Source: Pseudomonas fragi
GTDB taxonomy: Bacteria > Pseudomonadota > Gammaproteobacteria > Pseudomonadales > Pseudomonadaceae
Assembly (NCBI RefSeq): GCF_025426255.1
Contig: NZ_CP104861.1
Span: 558,001-622,000 of the forward strand
Reading direction: 5' to 3'
DNA length: 64,000 nt
The position numbers and the translations under genes are program-made. Positions 1 to 8,732 of this stretch are shown here, one piece after another (the first letter of the stretch is position 1; each line of letters begins with the position of its first letter). Under the pieces are notes generated by a model that was not told where the DNA came from, made no database searches, and worked only from the letters and a program-made list of their open reading frames with translations.

Positions 1-318
1 TTCACCGACGTTGATGCTGCGTACTTCCGTGAAATCCTGCACGGCGTACCTGCACACAAAGGCGAGATCGATGCTGCCTTGATCCCGTGCCTGGATATCA
101 CCATCGAAGAACTCGACCCGGTTGAGCTGTCTGTTCTGCGCCTGTCTACCTGGGAGCTGATCAAACGTGTCGACGTGCCTTACCGCGTTGTGATCAACGA
201 AGGTATCGAGCTGGCCAAAGTGTTCGGCTCCACCGACGGCCACAAGTTCGTCAACGGTGTGCTCGACAAACTGGCGCCACGCCTGCGTGAAGCTGAAGTA
301 AAGGCTTACAAGCGCTAA
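1..318 (+). CDS. nusB: Transcription antitermination factor NusB (3' part)
   Basis: This is the C-terminal part of NusB; the reading frame is open from base 1, so the start lies upstream of the window. NusB is an all-helical RNA-binding protein that pairs with NusE (ribosomal protein S10) on boxA RNA during rRNA antitermination. The residues seen ([19 protein letters not shown], then [17 protein letters not shown] and [16 protein letters not shown]) are the conserved C-terminal helices of the family. The gene directly precedes thiL, 15 bases downstream, as in the rib-nusB-thiL cluster of pseudomonads. Only about the last 105 residues are visible. Confidence 0.95.
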   Translation, partial: FTDVDAAYFREILHGVPAHKGEIDAALIPCLDITIEELDPVELSVLRLSTWELIKRVDVPYRVVINEGIELAKVFGSTDGHKFVNGVLDKLAPRLREAEVKAYKR

Positions 319-333
319 ACGGCGCTGTCGACC

Positions 334-1293
334 ATGGGCGAGTTTGAGCTGATCCGCAACTTCTTCGCTGCCGCGCCCTGTGCGCAAGGCGGCGAAGGTG
401 TTGCTCTGGGCATTGGCGACGACTGCGCCCTGCTGGATGTTCCCTTCGGGGAACAGCTGGCAATTTCCACTGACACCCTGGTAGCCGGGGTGCACTTCGC
501 AGATCCTTGCGACCCTTTCTTGCTCGGTCAGCGTTCGCTGGCGGTGGCGGCCAGTGATTTGGCGGCCATGGGCGCAACACCTCTCGCCTTTACCCTTGCC
601 TTGACCTTGCCGACGGTGGAAGCCGATTGGTTGCAAGCGTTCGCCCGTGGTTTGAACCTGATGGCTCAAACCTGCGACCTGCGCCTGATCGGCGGTGACA
701 CCACTCGCGGGCCGTTGTGCCTGACGCTCACGGTGTTTGGTCGTATCCCCAAGGGCAAGGCCCTGACTCGTAGCGGCGCCCGCCCTGGTGACCTGTTATG
801 TGTGGGCGGCGAACTGGGCAACGCGGCGGGAGCGTTGCCGCTGGTACTGGGGCAGCGCAGCGCGCCACCGGTTATCAGCGAGCCGTTGCTGGCGCATTAC
901 TGGTCACCGCAACCGCAGTTGGCGCTGGGCCAGGCCCTGCGCGGCAAAGCCACCTCGGCGCTGGATATCTCTGATGGCCTGCTTGCCGACTGTGGCCATA
1001 TTGCGCTGGCGTCCAAGGTGGGGCTGGAGATTGAGCTGGACCGGGTACCCATCTCGCTGGCGCTGGAAGAGTTTTTGGGCGCCGGCGATGCACAGCAGGC
1101 AGCATTGAGCGGCGGTGATGATTACGTGTTGGCGTTTACCTTGCCTGCGTTTGAACTGCCGACGCTGTTGGCTGATGGTTGGCCGATCCATGTGGTGGGT
1201 CGTGTGGTTGAAGGGCAGGGTGTTGGCTTGTTCGATGAGCACGGCCAGGACATCACCCCGGCAATCCGTGGCTATCAACATTTTCGCCTATAA
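334..1293 (+). CDS. thiL: Thiamine-monophosphate kinase
   Basis: The 319-residue product is a typical ThiL, which phosphorylates thiamine monophosphate with ATP to make the cofactor thiamine diphosphate in the cytoplasm. It opens with GEFELIRNFF, followed by the glycine/aspartate-rich metal and nucleotide site GIGDDCALLD (about residues 27-36), then STDTLVAGVHF and the GGDTTRGP loop, all characteristic of this PurM-like ATPase fold; ALDISDGLLADCGHI lies in the C-terminal half. The ATG is 15 bases after nusB, so the two are probably cotranscribed. In many pseudomonads pgpA follows thiL directly, but no pgpA frame is present here; REP-like sequence follows instead. Confidence 0.96.
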   Translation: MGEFELIRNFFAAAPCAQGGEGVALGIGDDCALLDVPFGEQLAISTDTLVAGVHFADPCDPFLLGQRSLAVAASDLAAMGATPLAFTLALTLPTVEADWLQAFARGLNLMAQTCDLRLIGGDTTRGPLCLTLTVFGRIPKGKALTRSGARPGDLLCVGGELGNAAGALPLVLGQRSAPPVISEPLLAHYWSPQPQLALGQALRGKATSALDISDGLLADCGHIALASKVGLEIELDRVPISLALEEFLGAGDAQQAALSGGDDYVLAFTLPAFELPTLLADGWPIHVVGRVVEGQGVGLFDEHGQDITPAIRGYQHFRL

Positions 1294-1300
1294 AACTGTT

Positions 1301-1440
1301 CGTAGCAGCTGCCGTAGGAACGAGGCTGCGTCCGGCGGCGCAGCCGTCGCAAAATTATCACGCGCGGTTTTTTAGTTAAACCGCGTACTCTTATTTTACG
1401 ATCGCTTCGCAATCGAACGTAGCCTTCGGCAACTGCTACG
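1301..1440. repeat. Composite REP-like palindrome region between thiL and ribA
   Basis: The two ends of this stretch are imperfect inverted copies of each other (GTAGCAGCTGCCG on the left, its complement as CGGCAACTGCTAC on the right), the outer signature of one class of Pseudomonas REP doublets. Inside lies a hairpin at 1363-1385 with 8-bp arms CGCGGTTT/AAACCGCG, which may end the nusB-thiL transcript. The rest of the 1294-1573 gap holds no convincing gene. Bases 1530-1537 (TTACAAT) could be a -10 element for ribA, but no -35 is evident. Confidence 0.5.
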
Positions 1441-1573
1441 GGATTGGGACGGGTCGAGTTATCAAACTTTTAGATCTTTATCCACGGTAATTCAGCCTAA
1501 GCGTCTGTAGGAACCTCCTGTTACAATGTCGCCTTTGCGAATCTCCAGTCCTCAAACTGATCAGGAGCACACG

Positions 1574-2191
1574 GTGCCCGTCGTTTTCGTTGCCGCTTGC
1601 AAATTACCTACTCCTTTTGCCGAATTCACCATGCATGGCTTCCTTGAGAAAACCTCGGGCCGTGAACACGTTGTGCTCAGTCTGGGCGACGTGACTGATG
1701 GTGCTCCGGTTCTGGGTCGGGTGCATTCCGAATGCCTGACTGGCGATGCCTTGTTCAGCCAGCGATGCGATTGTGGTTCGCAGCTCGAAGCCGCCTTGCA
1801 GGCCATCGCCCGCGAAGGCCGTGGCGTTCTGCTGTATCTGCGCCAGGAAGGTCGTGGCATCGGTTTGCTGAACAAAATTCGCGCTTACGAACTGCAAGAT
1901 GGCGGCGCCGATACCGTTGAAGCCAACGAGCGTCTGGGCTTTGCTGCCGATCAGCGTGATTACGCCATCTGCCTGCCGATGCTGGAGCACGTGGGTGTGC
2001 AGTCGCTGCGCCTGATGACCAACAATCCGCGCAAGGTCAAAGCCTTGACCGAAATGGGCATCACCGTGGCCGAGCGTGTGCCTTTGCACACCGGGCACAA
2101 CCCGCACAACAAATTGTACCTGGCGACCAAAGCCAACAAGCTCGGTCACATGATGGGCAACCAGCATCAAAACGAGGCCGACCCGGCGTGA
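1574..2191 (+). CDS. ribA: GTP cyclohydrolase II
   Basis: The 205-residue protein catalyses the first committed step of riboflavin synthesis, opening the imidazole ring of GTP. The sequence shows the zinc site in [20 protein letters not shown] (three cysteines), the catalytic [12 protein letters not shown] segment and the C-terminal [10 protein letters not shown] and [11 protein letters not shown] stretches of RibA. I place the start at the GTG at 1574, preceded by AGGAG six bases upstream, which gives the usual length and N-terminus ([15 protein letters not shown]). A longer frame from 1526 has no ribosome-binding site. It is a monofunctional RibA without the RibB domain. Its stop overlaps the next start (GTGA). 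Confidence 0.96.
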   Translation: MPVVFVAACKLPTPFAEFTMHGFLEKTSGREHVVLSLGDVTDGAPVLGRVHSECLTGDALFSQRCDCGSQLEAALQAIAREGRGVLLYLRQEGRGIGLLNKIRAYELQDGGADTVEANERLGFAADQRDYAICLPMLEHVGVQSLRLMTNNPRKVKALTEMGITVAERVPLHTGHNPHNKLYLATKANKLGHMMGNQHQNEADPA

Positions 2192-2607
2192 CCCGTGGCC
2201 AGCGTCGTCGGCGCCTGAGCTTCAGCTGGTGGCAACAGTTGGTACTGACTCTGCTGCCGCTGGTGTTGGTTAACTGGTTTTTCGGCAACGCCGAACCGCT
2301 GCTGCCTGAACTGGCGATGCCGTTCTTCATCGCGGGCGTGGCTTCGATGTTTGTCACCCTGCGCACGTTCGGGCCATACAAACATGGCCTGATCAACCTG
2401 CAAAAAGCCCTCGACACCCCGCAGGAACCTGCGGCCTGGGATGCGCTGGCGCATGTGCGGCACCGTGCCTTGCTGGCGGCGGGATTGCCTACCTGGGTTG
2501 CTACCCTGGCGGTGTTCGTCGGGCTCGAAGGCGTACCTTTATTGCTGCTGACCCTGTCGACGCTGGTGCTGTTTTACCTCTACCGCATTCCTCGCCAGGT
2601 CGGCTGA
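2188..2607 (+). CDS. Small membrane protein of unknown function
   Basis: The 139-residue product starts with a basic stretch ([12 protein letters not shown]) and has about four hydrophobic segments: roughly residues 15-33, 38-57, 92-110 and 113-133, joined by a more polar loop ([24 protein letters not shown]). It is therefore probably an inner-membrane protein with its N-terminus in the cytoplasm. I recognise no domain or catalytic motif. It is translationally coupled to both neighbours, with a GTGA overlap with ribA and a TGATG overlap with the cobalamin-binding protein gene. A conserved gene of this kind sits at this position in other pseudomonads, but its role is unknown. Confidence 0.8.
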   Translation: MTRGQRRRRLSFSWWQQLVLTLLPLVLVNWFFGNAEPLLPELAMPFFIAGVASMFVTLRTFGPYKHGLINLQKALDTPQEPAAWDALAHVRHRALLAAGLPTWVATLAVFVGLEGVPLLLLTLSTLVLFYLYRIPRQVG

Positions 2608-3401
2608 TGCGCGCTTGGCTGGCGGCTCTGCTGCTGACCTCGAGCATTCCTTCGCTGGCCGCCACGCGTGTGGTCAGCCTGTCTCCATCCTTATCCGAAA
2701 TGGTTGTCGAACTGGGCGCCGCCGATTTGCTGGTGGGGCGTCTGGATGCGGGTGAGCCGTTGCCGGAGCTTGTCAGCGTGCCCTCAGTGGGCCGCTACGG
2801 GCAGTTGGACATGGAGCGCTTGCTCAGCCTGCAACCCGATCTGCTTTTGCTCTGGCCGGGCAGTGTGGGCGTTGCACAGCGCGAACAGCTGAATCGCCTG
2901 AAGATCCCGACCTACATTGGTGAGCCGCGCAGCCTTGATCAGCTGGCTGATCAGGTCGAAGGGCTGGCTGTTGCTCTGGATCGCCCGCAGCGTGGGCATG
3001 AGCTGGCGGGTGAACTGCGTCAGCGTTTGGCCGGGCTGCGAGCCCAGTATTGGCGCGACACACCGTTGCGGGTGTTTTACCAAGTGTGGGACCAGCCGCT
3101 GTACACCATCGGTGGCGGGCAAATCATCAGTGATGCGTTGGCCGTGTGCGGGGCGAGCAATGTGTTTGACGACCTCAAGTTGCCTGCTCCGCAGGTCAGT
3201 ATTGAGTCCGTGTTGCAGCGCAATCCCGAGGTGATCATTGCCAGTACCCAGGCGCAACTTGATGCTTGGAAAATTTGGCCGCAGATTGATGCCGTCAAAC
3301 ACGGGCGCTTGTTGTTACTGACCGACAAAGGCCTGGAGCGCCCGAGCGGGCAGATGCTTGAAGCCACGGCCAAGTTGTGTGAACAGCTAGCGGCACACTA
3401 A
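2607..3401 (+). CDS. Periplasmic cobalamin-binding protein (BtuF-like)
   Basis: The 264-residue protein begins with a cleavable signal peptide ([18 protein letters not shown]). It continues with RVVSLSPSLSEMVVELG, the entry motif of class III periplasmic binding proteins that carry B12 or iron chelates. Further on, SVPSVGRYGQLDMERLLSL and NPEVIIASTQAQLDAW fit the two-lobe BtuF fold joined by one long helix. It should receive cobalamin or a related corrinoid from the outer-membrane receptor and pass it to a BtuCD-type ABC transporter, which is not in the window. The gene converges on a BtuB-like receptor gene, which supports the B12 assignment over haem or siderophore. Ligand specificity is inferred. 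Confidence 0.85.
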   Translation: MRAWLAALLLTSSIPSLAATRVVSLSPSLSEMVVELGAADLLVGRLDAGEPLPELVSVPSVGRYGQLDMERLLSLQPDLLLLWPGSVGVAQREQLNRLKIPTYIGEPRSLDQLADQVEGLAVALDRPQRGHELAGELRQRLAGLRAQYWRDTPLRVFYQVWDQPLYTIGGGQIISDALAVCGASNVFDDLKLPAPQVSIESVLQRNPEVIIASTQAQLDAWKIWPQIDAVKHGRLLLLTDKGLERPSGQMLEATAKLCEQLAAH

Positions 3402-3413
3402 CCCTCTTGAGCC

Positions 3414-3437
3414 TTCGCGAGCAGGCTCGCTCCCACA
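3414..3437. repeat. Single REP element
   Basis: TTCGCGAGCAGGCTCGCTCC followed by CACA is the core of the common Pseudomonas REP palindrome. It lies in the 52-base gap between the convergent binding-protein gene and btuB, a standard location, and may act as a bidirectional mRNA end. Confidence 0.8.
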
Positions 3438-3453
3438 AGGGGGGCTGCGCCTT

Positions 3454-5325
3454 CTAGAGAGTTGGGGTCCAGGTCACGGCCAACTGCAAGCTGCGGCGCT
3501 CTTCGCGGTAGCCATAGTAGTTGCCCTCATAGCTGTAGAGCGCGCGGGTGAAGCTCTTGTCCAGCAGGTTATCGACTTTCAAGTCGAACCGGACTTGCGA
3601 GCTGGCCTGCCAGTTGCCACGCAATCCCAACAGTCCGTAGCCGCCAATGGGCTGCTTGTTGTCTTCATCATTGAAGCTGCTGCTCACCGCTTGCCAACTG
3701 GCGCCGACGCCTAGCCGGTCAAATTGCCGATCCAGATCCAGGCTCAACGTTCTGCGTGCCCGGCGGCCCAGGGTATGGCCGGTATCGCGATCACGCGGGT
3801 CGATAATTGCGATGCCCAGGCTGCTCTGCCAGCCGAACCATTCTTGTTGCAGGGCGCTTTCGAAACCGGTGATTTGCGCCGCGCCGATGTTCTGCTGGAT
3901 AAAGTCAGCATCGGCCACAATCGCGTCACGAATATCGGTGCGGTACAGCGATGTTTCCAGCCTGCTGGTCTCGCTCAACTGGCTGCGCCATTGGACTTCG
4001 TAGCTTTTCGAATACTCGGGTTTGAGGTTCGGGTTGCCGAACTGCGGGTAGTACAAGTCATTGAAGGTGGGCGCGCGGAAGCCTTCGCTGTAAGACAAGA
4101 GCACATCGTTGTTGGCATTCAACGGCACGCTCAGGCTGGCGCTCCAGGTGTTGTGGCTACCGAACTGCTGGTTCTGGTCATGACGCACACCCAATTCGGT
4201 TGAAAAATAATCGCCATGAAACCGGTGCTGAACAAACGCTGCGCGGTTCCAGCGGCTGTCTTGGTCAAAAGCCGTGCTGCTGCGCACGCGGTCTTGATAG
4301 GTGTCGGCGCCGAGGATCAGGCTGTTTTTGTCGTCCAGCGTCAGGTTGTTTTGCCAGTTCAGCGAGTCGCGGTAGGTATTGAAACTGTAGATATCAGCGC
4401 TGAGCTGGTCCCGGGTTTTTTCGCGGTTTTCACTGTGGCCCAGTTCCAGGCGCGAATTCCAGCGCTCACTCAATTGCGCATCGATAAAGCTGCCGACGCT
4501 GCTGATATCAAAATCGCTGTAAAGCTGCTGGCCACTGACTGTCATGGTGCTCGGGTCCCAGCGCCCGAACGGGTTATCGAGTTCGGTTTTGCCAACGTTT
4601 TTCATCGCTGTCAGCCCGACTTCAAGGTCTTCGTTCAGGTAGTGGCTCAGGTTCAGGCTCAGCGACTTGTTGCGATAGGCATCGTGATCGTTGTCGCTGG
4701 GGAAGGACTCGTGGGTGCGGTTGATGCCCGCCGTCTCCTCCAGGCTGCCACTCAAGTTGTAGCGGGTCTGCGCATCGCCACCGGAGACGCCGACGCTGTT
4801 CTCTGAGCTGCCATAACTGCCCACGGCACTGTGAACCCGAAGTTGCGGGGCATGGTCGGCGCCACGGCGGGTGAAAATCTGAATCACCCCGCCAATCGCA
4901 TCGCTGCCGTAGATCACCGAGCGCGAGCCACGCAAGACTTCAACGCGCTCGATCTGATCAATATTGAGGTACTGCAGGTTGCTGTCGGCCGAGGTGGCAT
5001 TGGCCATGCGCTGGCCGTCGACCAGTACCAGGCTTTGCGCCGACTTGGTGCCGCGAATGTAAATCCCCGGCAAGCCACCGCGCCCGCCGCTGCGGGCCAC
5101 TTGCACGCCCGGGACCCGGCCCAGGAGGTCGGTCAGGCTGGTGGGTTGCAGGCGGTCGATGTCTTCACGGGTGAACACGCTGTTGGCGCTGCTGCTGTCC
5201 GAGCGCGCCTCAACCTGTCGGTTGCCGGTGATCAGGGTTTGCGGGAGTTTGAGCGCGTCTTCACGCTCAGCAGCATTGGCCAGCAGGGGGCTGGCGAGGA
5301 TTAAAGCCAAGCGAAGGCGTTTCAT
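3454..5325 (-). CDS. btuB: TonB-dependent vitamin B12 receptor (BtuB family)
   Basis: This 623-residue outer-membrane receptor has a signal peptide (MKRLRLALILASPLLANAA), a TonB box region around LPQTLITGNRQ, and a plug domain with SLTDLLGRVPGVQVARSGG and RVEVLRGSRSVIYGSDAIGG. A 22-strand type beta-barrel follows, ending in LQLAVTWTPTL. SLVLVDGQRMANATSADS in the plug closely resembles the cobalamin-contacting part of E. coli BtuB, and the length fits (E. coli BtuB is about 614 residues). It should import cobalamins with TonB-ExbBD energy. The 116 bases before the start contain a REP doublet and dxs ends there, so there is no room for a standard cobalamin riboswitch. Confidence 0.9.
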   Translation of the reverse strand: MKRLRLALILASPLLANAAEREDALKLPQTLITGNRQVEARSDSSSANSVFTREDIDRLQPTSLTDLLGRVPGVQVARSGGRGGLPGIYIRGTKSAQSLVLVDGQRMANATSADSNLQYLNIDQIERVEVLRGSRSVIYGSDAIGGVIQIFTRRGADHAPQLRVHSAVGSYGSSENSVGVSGGDAQTRYNLSGSLEETAGINRTHESFPSDNDHDAYRNKSLSLNLSHYLNEDLEVGLTAMKNVGKTELDNPFGRWDPSTMTVSGQQLYSDFDISSVGSFIDAQLSERWNSRLELGHSENREKTRDQLSADIYSFNTYRDSLNWQNNLTLDDKNSLILGADTYQDRVRSSTAFDQDSRWNRAAFVQHRFHGDYFSTELGVRHDQNQQFGSHNTWSASLSVPLNANNDVLLSYSEGFRAPTFNDLYYPQFGNPNLKPEYSKSYEVQWRSQLSETSRLETSLYRTDIRDAIVADADFIQQNIGAAQITGFESALQQEWFGWQSSLGIAIIDPRDRDTGHTLGRRARRTLSLDLDRQFDRLGVGASWQAVSSSFNDEDNKQPIGGYGLLGLRGNWQASSQVRFDLKVDNLLDKSFTRALYSYEGNYYGYREERRSLQLAVTWTPTL

Positions 5326-5345
5326 GGTTTCTCGGTATTAAACCT

Positions 5346-5433
5346 GTAGCCGCTGCCGCAGGCTGCGATAAGGTCCGCAGGACCTTGCTCATGCAAAGTG
5401 CTTCGGGCGCGATCGCAGCCAGCGGCAGCGTAC
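5346..5433. repeat. REP doublet between btuB and dxs
   Basis: Two inverted copies of a GTAGCCGCTGCCG-type REP flank an AT-poorer middle: GTAGCCGCTGCCGCAGGCTG on the left and CAGCCAGCGGCAGCGTAC on the right. A smaller hairpin, AAGGTCC/GGACCTT, lies between them. It separates dxs from btuB on the same strand, and may decouple their expression or stabilise the dxs 3' end. Confidence 0.7.
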
Positions 5434-5441
5434 GGGGTGGG

Positions 5442-7340
5442 TCAGAGCCCCAGCAGCTGCATGCGCTGGCGCACCGAAGCTTCGATGCCTGCCGTATCCA
5501 GGCCGCACTCGGCCAACATCTGGCTCGGTTTGGCGTGTTCGACGTACACATCCGGCAAGCCCAGGTGCAGCACCGACTTGAGCACGTTTTCACGGGCCAG
5601 GAACTCGCTGACGCCAGCTCCGGCACCGCCCATGATGGCGTTCTCTTCAAGGGTCACCAGCAGCTCATGGCTATCAGCCATTTCGCGAACCAGTGCTTCA
5701 TCCATCGGTTTGACGAAACGCATGTCGACCACCGTGGCGTCGATTTTTTCTGCGACGAGCAGGGCTTCGGTCAATTGCACACCAAACACCAGCATGGCGA
5801 CTTTTGAACCCTGGCGACGAATCACGCCTTTGCCGATTTCCAGCGGCTCAAGGGTTTTTTCGATCGGCGCGTTCGGACCGGTGCCACGTGGGTAGCGCAC
5901 TGCCGCTGGGCCGTTGTACAGGTGGCCAGTGGTAAGCATTTTGCGCAGTTCGTTCTCATCGCTCGGGGTCATGATGACCATGCCCGGAATGCAGCGCAGG
6001 AACGACAGGTCGAAACTACCGGCGTGGGTCGGACCGTCTTCGCCTACCAGACCGGCACGGTCGATGGCGAACAGCACGTCCAGGTTTTGTACCGCAACGT
6101 CATGCACCAGCTGGTCGTAACCGCGTTGCAGGAACGTAGAGTAAATAGCCACCACCGGCTTGGCGCCTTCGCAGGCCATACCGGCCGCAAAGGTCACCGC
6201 GTGCTGCTCGGCAATCGCCACGTCGAAATAACGCTTGGGGAAGCGCTCGCTGAAGGCGATCAGGTCCGAGCCTTCTTTCATGGCCGGGGTGATGCCCATC
6301 AGGCGCTCATCGGCAGCCGCCATGTCGCACAGCCACTCGCCAAACACTGCCGAGTACTTTGGCCCGCTCGCCACTTTGGGCGCGGCTTTCGGTGCGTCCA
6401 GCGGTTCAAGCTTGGTGATGGCGTGATAGCCGATCGGGTCGGCTTCGGCCGGGGCAAAGCCCTTGCCCTTTTTAGTGACGATATGCAGGAACTGCGGGCC
6501 TTTGAGATCGCGCATGTTGCGCAGCGTCGCAATCAGGGTCGGCAGGTCGTGACCATCGATAGGACCGATGTAGTTCCAGCCCAGCTCTTCAAACAGCGTG
6601 CCGGGGACCAGCATGCCCTTGGCATACTCTTCGGTACGGCGGGCAATTTCCCAGGCGCCTGGCAAACGTGACAGCACTTTTTTGCTGCCTTCGCGCATGC
6701 TGGCGTAGGTACGGCTGGAGAGGATTTTGGCCAGGTAGTTGGACAAACCGCCGACATTGCGCGAGATCGACATGTCGTTGTCGTTGAGGATCACCAACAT
6801 GTTGGCATTCACTTCAGGCGCGTGGTTCAGCGCTTCGAAGGCCATGCCCGCGGTCAGCGCGCCGTCACCGATCACGGCGATGGCCTTGCGGTCGCTGTTT
6901 TGCAGGCGGGCGGCAATGGCCATGCCCAGCGCTGCACTGATCGAGGTGCTGGAGTGGCCGACGCCAAAGGTGTCGTACTCGCTCTCGGAGCGACGCGGGA
7001 AAGCGGCAACGCCGTCCTTCTGGCGCAAGGTCGCCATTTGCTCGCGACGGCCCGTGAGGATTTTGTGCGGATACGCCTGATGGCCGACATCCCACACCAG
7101 CCGGTCGTCCGGGGTGTCGAATACGTAGTGCAACGCAATGGTCAGCTCAATGACACCCAAGCCGGCGCCAAAATGCCCACCCGTCTGGCCGACGGTATAG
7201 AGCAATTCCAGGCGCAACTCATCAGCCAGGGTTTCCAGCTCGGCTTCGGCCAGGCGGCGAAGGCCCGCAGGCGTGCCTGCCCGGTCAAGCAGGGGCGTAG
7301 TCGGACGGTTGCGGGGAATCTCTTGAAACGTCGTTGGCAT
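5442..7340 (-). CDS. dxs: 1-deoxy-D-xylulose-5-phosphate synthase
   Basis: The 632-residue enzyme condenses pyruvate and glyceraldehyde 3-phosphate with thiamine diphosphate, the first step of the MEP isoprenoid pathway and a source of the thiamine and pyridoxal precursor. The TPP motif is visible as GDGALTAG...NDND in the N-terminal third. The transketolase pyrimidine domain contains [17 protein letters not shown] and [12 protein letters not shown], and the C-terminal transketolase domain ends in MQLLGL. The length matches the family. It lies downstream of xseB and ispA on the same strand with a 131-base gap after ispA, the common xseB-ispA-dxs arrangement. Confidence 0.98.
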   Translation of the reverse strand: MPTTFQEIPRNRPTTPLLDRAGTPAGLRRLAEAELETLADELRLELLYTVGQTGGHFGAGLGVIELTIALHYVFDTPDDRLVWDVGHQAYPHKILTGRREQMATLRQKDGVAAFPRRSESEYDTFGVGHSSTSISAALGMAIAARLQNSDRKAIAVIGDGALTAGMAFEALNHAPEVNANMLVILNDNDMSISRNVGGLSNYLAKILSSRTYASMREGSKKVLSRLPGAWEIARRTEEYAKGMLVPGTLFEELGWNYIGPIDGHDLPTLIATLRNMRDLKGPQFLHIVTKKGKGFAPAEADPIGYHAITKLEPLDAPKAAPKVASGPKYSAVFGEWLCDMAAADERLMGITPAMKEGSDLIAFSERFPKRYFDVAIAEQHAVTFAAGMACEGAKPVVAIYSTFLQRGYDQLVHDVAVQNLDVLFAIDRAGLVGEDGPTHAGSFDLSFLRCIPGMVIMTPSDENELRKMLTTGHLYNGPAAVRYPRGTGPNAPIEKTLEPLEIGKGVIRRQGSKVAMLVFGVQLTEALLVAEKIDATVVDMRFVKPMDEALVREMADSHELLVTLEENAIMGGAGAGVSEFLARENVLKSVLHLGLPDVYVEHAKPSQMLAECGLDTAGIEASVRQRMQLLGL

Positions 7341-7471
7341 CAGGCGAATCGTTATAGGTATAAGAAGAGGCGGCAGTTTACCTTATGGAACGTAAGCTGC
7401 CCACGCAGTCTGGTACTCGTTAGTAAGACCTTGGCATTAGAGCTGTCAGAAATCGTTACTGAAAAGCGTTT

Positions 7472-8359
7472 TCAGTGGCGGCGTTCCACGATATATCGCG
7501 CCAGTTCACGCAGCGGCTCAGCGCCTGCATCAAAATGCCGCAGGGCATTGAGTGCCTGATCGCGCAGTTCCAGTGCATAGCCTTTGGCCTGTTCCAGGCC
7601 CATTAGCGCCGGATAGGTTGGTTTGTCCCGTGCGATATCGGCGCCCTGGCGTTTGCCCAGCGTGGCGGTATCGCTTTCAACATCCAGAATGTCGTCCTGA
7701 ACTTGAAATGCCAGGCCAATGGCACGTGAGTAGGTGTTCAAGGCGTGCAGGCTTTCGGCCGTCGCGTTGCCGCTGGCCAGGGCACCTAGTTCTACGCTGG
7801 CCTCGATCAGGGCTCCGGTCTTGTGGCGGTGCATGTTTTCCAGCGCCGCCTGATTGAGCTTGATGCCGACCGAACCGAGGTCAATGGCTTGGCCGCCGAC
7901 CATGCCCGCCGGGCCTGCGGCCTGGGCGAGGGCGGTGACCATGCGCAAGCGCGTGTCAGCGTCCAGGGTGTTCAGTTGCGGGTCGAGCAGGGCGCTGAAC
8001 GCCAGGCTTTGCAGGCCGTCACCGGCCAGAATGGCGCAGGCTTCGTCAAAAGCTTTATGGGTGGTCGGCTGGCCGCGGCGCAGATCGTCATCATCCATTG
8101 CGGGCAAATCATCATGCACCAGCGAATAGGCGTGGATCAGCTCAACTGCACAGGCCGCGCCATTGGCTTGCTCGGGCGCGCCGCCCAGCGCTTGGCAAGC
8201 GGCATAGGCCAGCAGCGGACGAACCCGTTTGCCACCATTCATGACGCTGTAGCGCATGGCCTCAAACAGGCGTTCCAGCTCCGGGGCCGGAGCGACAAAC
8301 AAGCGTTCAAGCGCCGCATTGACCCGGGCCTGGCTGCTGATCTGGTACGCATCAATCAT
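7472..8359 (-). CDS. ispA: Farnesyl diphosphate synthase ((2E,6E)-FPP synthase)
   Basis: This 295-residue short-chain prenyltransferase condenses dimethylallyl and geranyl diphosphate with isopentenyl diphosphate to give farnesyl diphosphate. The first aspartate-rich motif is [14 protein letters not shown], with two residues between the aspartate pairs as in bacterial type II FPP synthases. The second is [25 protein letters not shown], near residue 45, is the substrate diphosphate-binding segment. Its ATG overlaps the xseB stop by four bases, so the two are translationally coupled. Confidence 0.97.
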   Translation of the reverse strand: MIDAYQISSQARVNAALERLFVAPAPELERLFEAMRYSVMNGGKRVRPLLAYAACQALGGAPEQANGAACAVELIHAYSLVHDDLPAMDDDDLRRGQPTTHKAFDEACAILAGDGLQSLAFSALLDPQLNTLDADTRLRMVTALAQAAGPAGMVGGQAIDLGSVGIKLNQAALENMHRHKTGALIEASVELGALASGNATAESLHALNTYSRAIGLAFQVQDDILDVESDTATLGKRQGADIARDKPTYPALMGLEQAKGYALELRDQALNALRHFDAGAEPLRELARYIVERRH

Positions 8360-8598
8360 TCGGACTGTTCCGCATCAAAGGGTTCTTGTGCCAGCTCACC
8401 ATCGCGCTCCAGCAGGATTTGAACTTTCTGTTCTGCCTGGGCCAGTGCGCCCTGGCAGTCACGGGTCAGACGGATGCCTTGTTCGAAGGCAGTCAGGGAG
8501 TCTTCCAGCGACAGCTCGCCATTTTCCAGGCGTTCGACCAGTGTTTGCAGGTCTGCGAGTGACTGTTCGAAATCCAGGGAAGCTTTTTTGCGGGCCAT
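8356..8598 (-). CDS. xseB: Exodeoxyribonuclease VII small subunit
   Basis: The 80-residue acidic helical protein ([20 protein letters not shown]...) matches XseB. Several XseB chains bind the XseA large subunit to form exonuclease VII, which degrades single-stranded DNA. The family signature is [22 protein letters not shown], here split as LVERLENGE and [13 protein letters not shown]. It is the first gene of the xseB-ispA-dxs operon and overlaps ispA by four bases; xseA is not in the window. Confidence 0.96.
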   Translation of the reverse strand: MARKKASLDFEQSLADLQTLVERLENGELSLEDSLTAFEQGIRLTRDCQGALAQAEQKVQILLERDGELAQEPFDAEQSE

Positions 8599-8631
8599 GG
8601 CGGCATTCTCGGTAGGCGTTAAAACCGGCTG

Positions 8632-8660
8632 ACACTAGCAGACAGCGGGTTTTGGGGCAA
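8632..8660 (-). promoter_or_regulatory. Candidate sigma-70 promoter of xseB-ispA-dxs
   Basis: On the minus strand TTGCCC (8655-8660) and TAGTGT (8632-8637) are separated by exactly 17 bases, with a TG just before the -10. The predicted start would give a leader of about 27 bases before the xseB ATG. The match to consensus is moderate and this is inference from spacing. Confidence 0.35.
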
Positions 8661-8732
8661 ATCGGGGGTGGCATGCCCCGTGTTCACTCTGGCCGGTTTG
8701 ATGGGCCAGGCACGCGTTGCTGCAAGCATGCC

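Noticed and set aside
5326..5441. Cobalamin riboswitch upstream of btuB
   Set aside because: The gap is only 116 bases, holds a REP doublet, and shows no B12-box-like conserved core.
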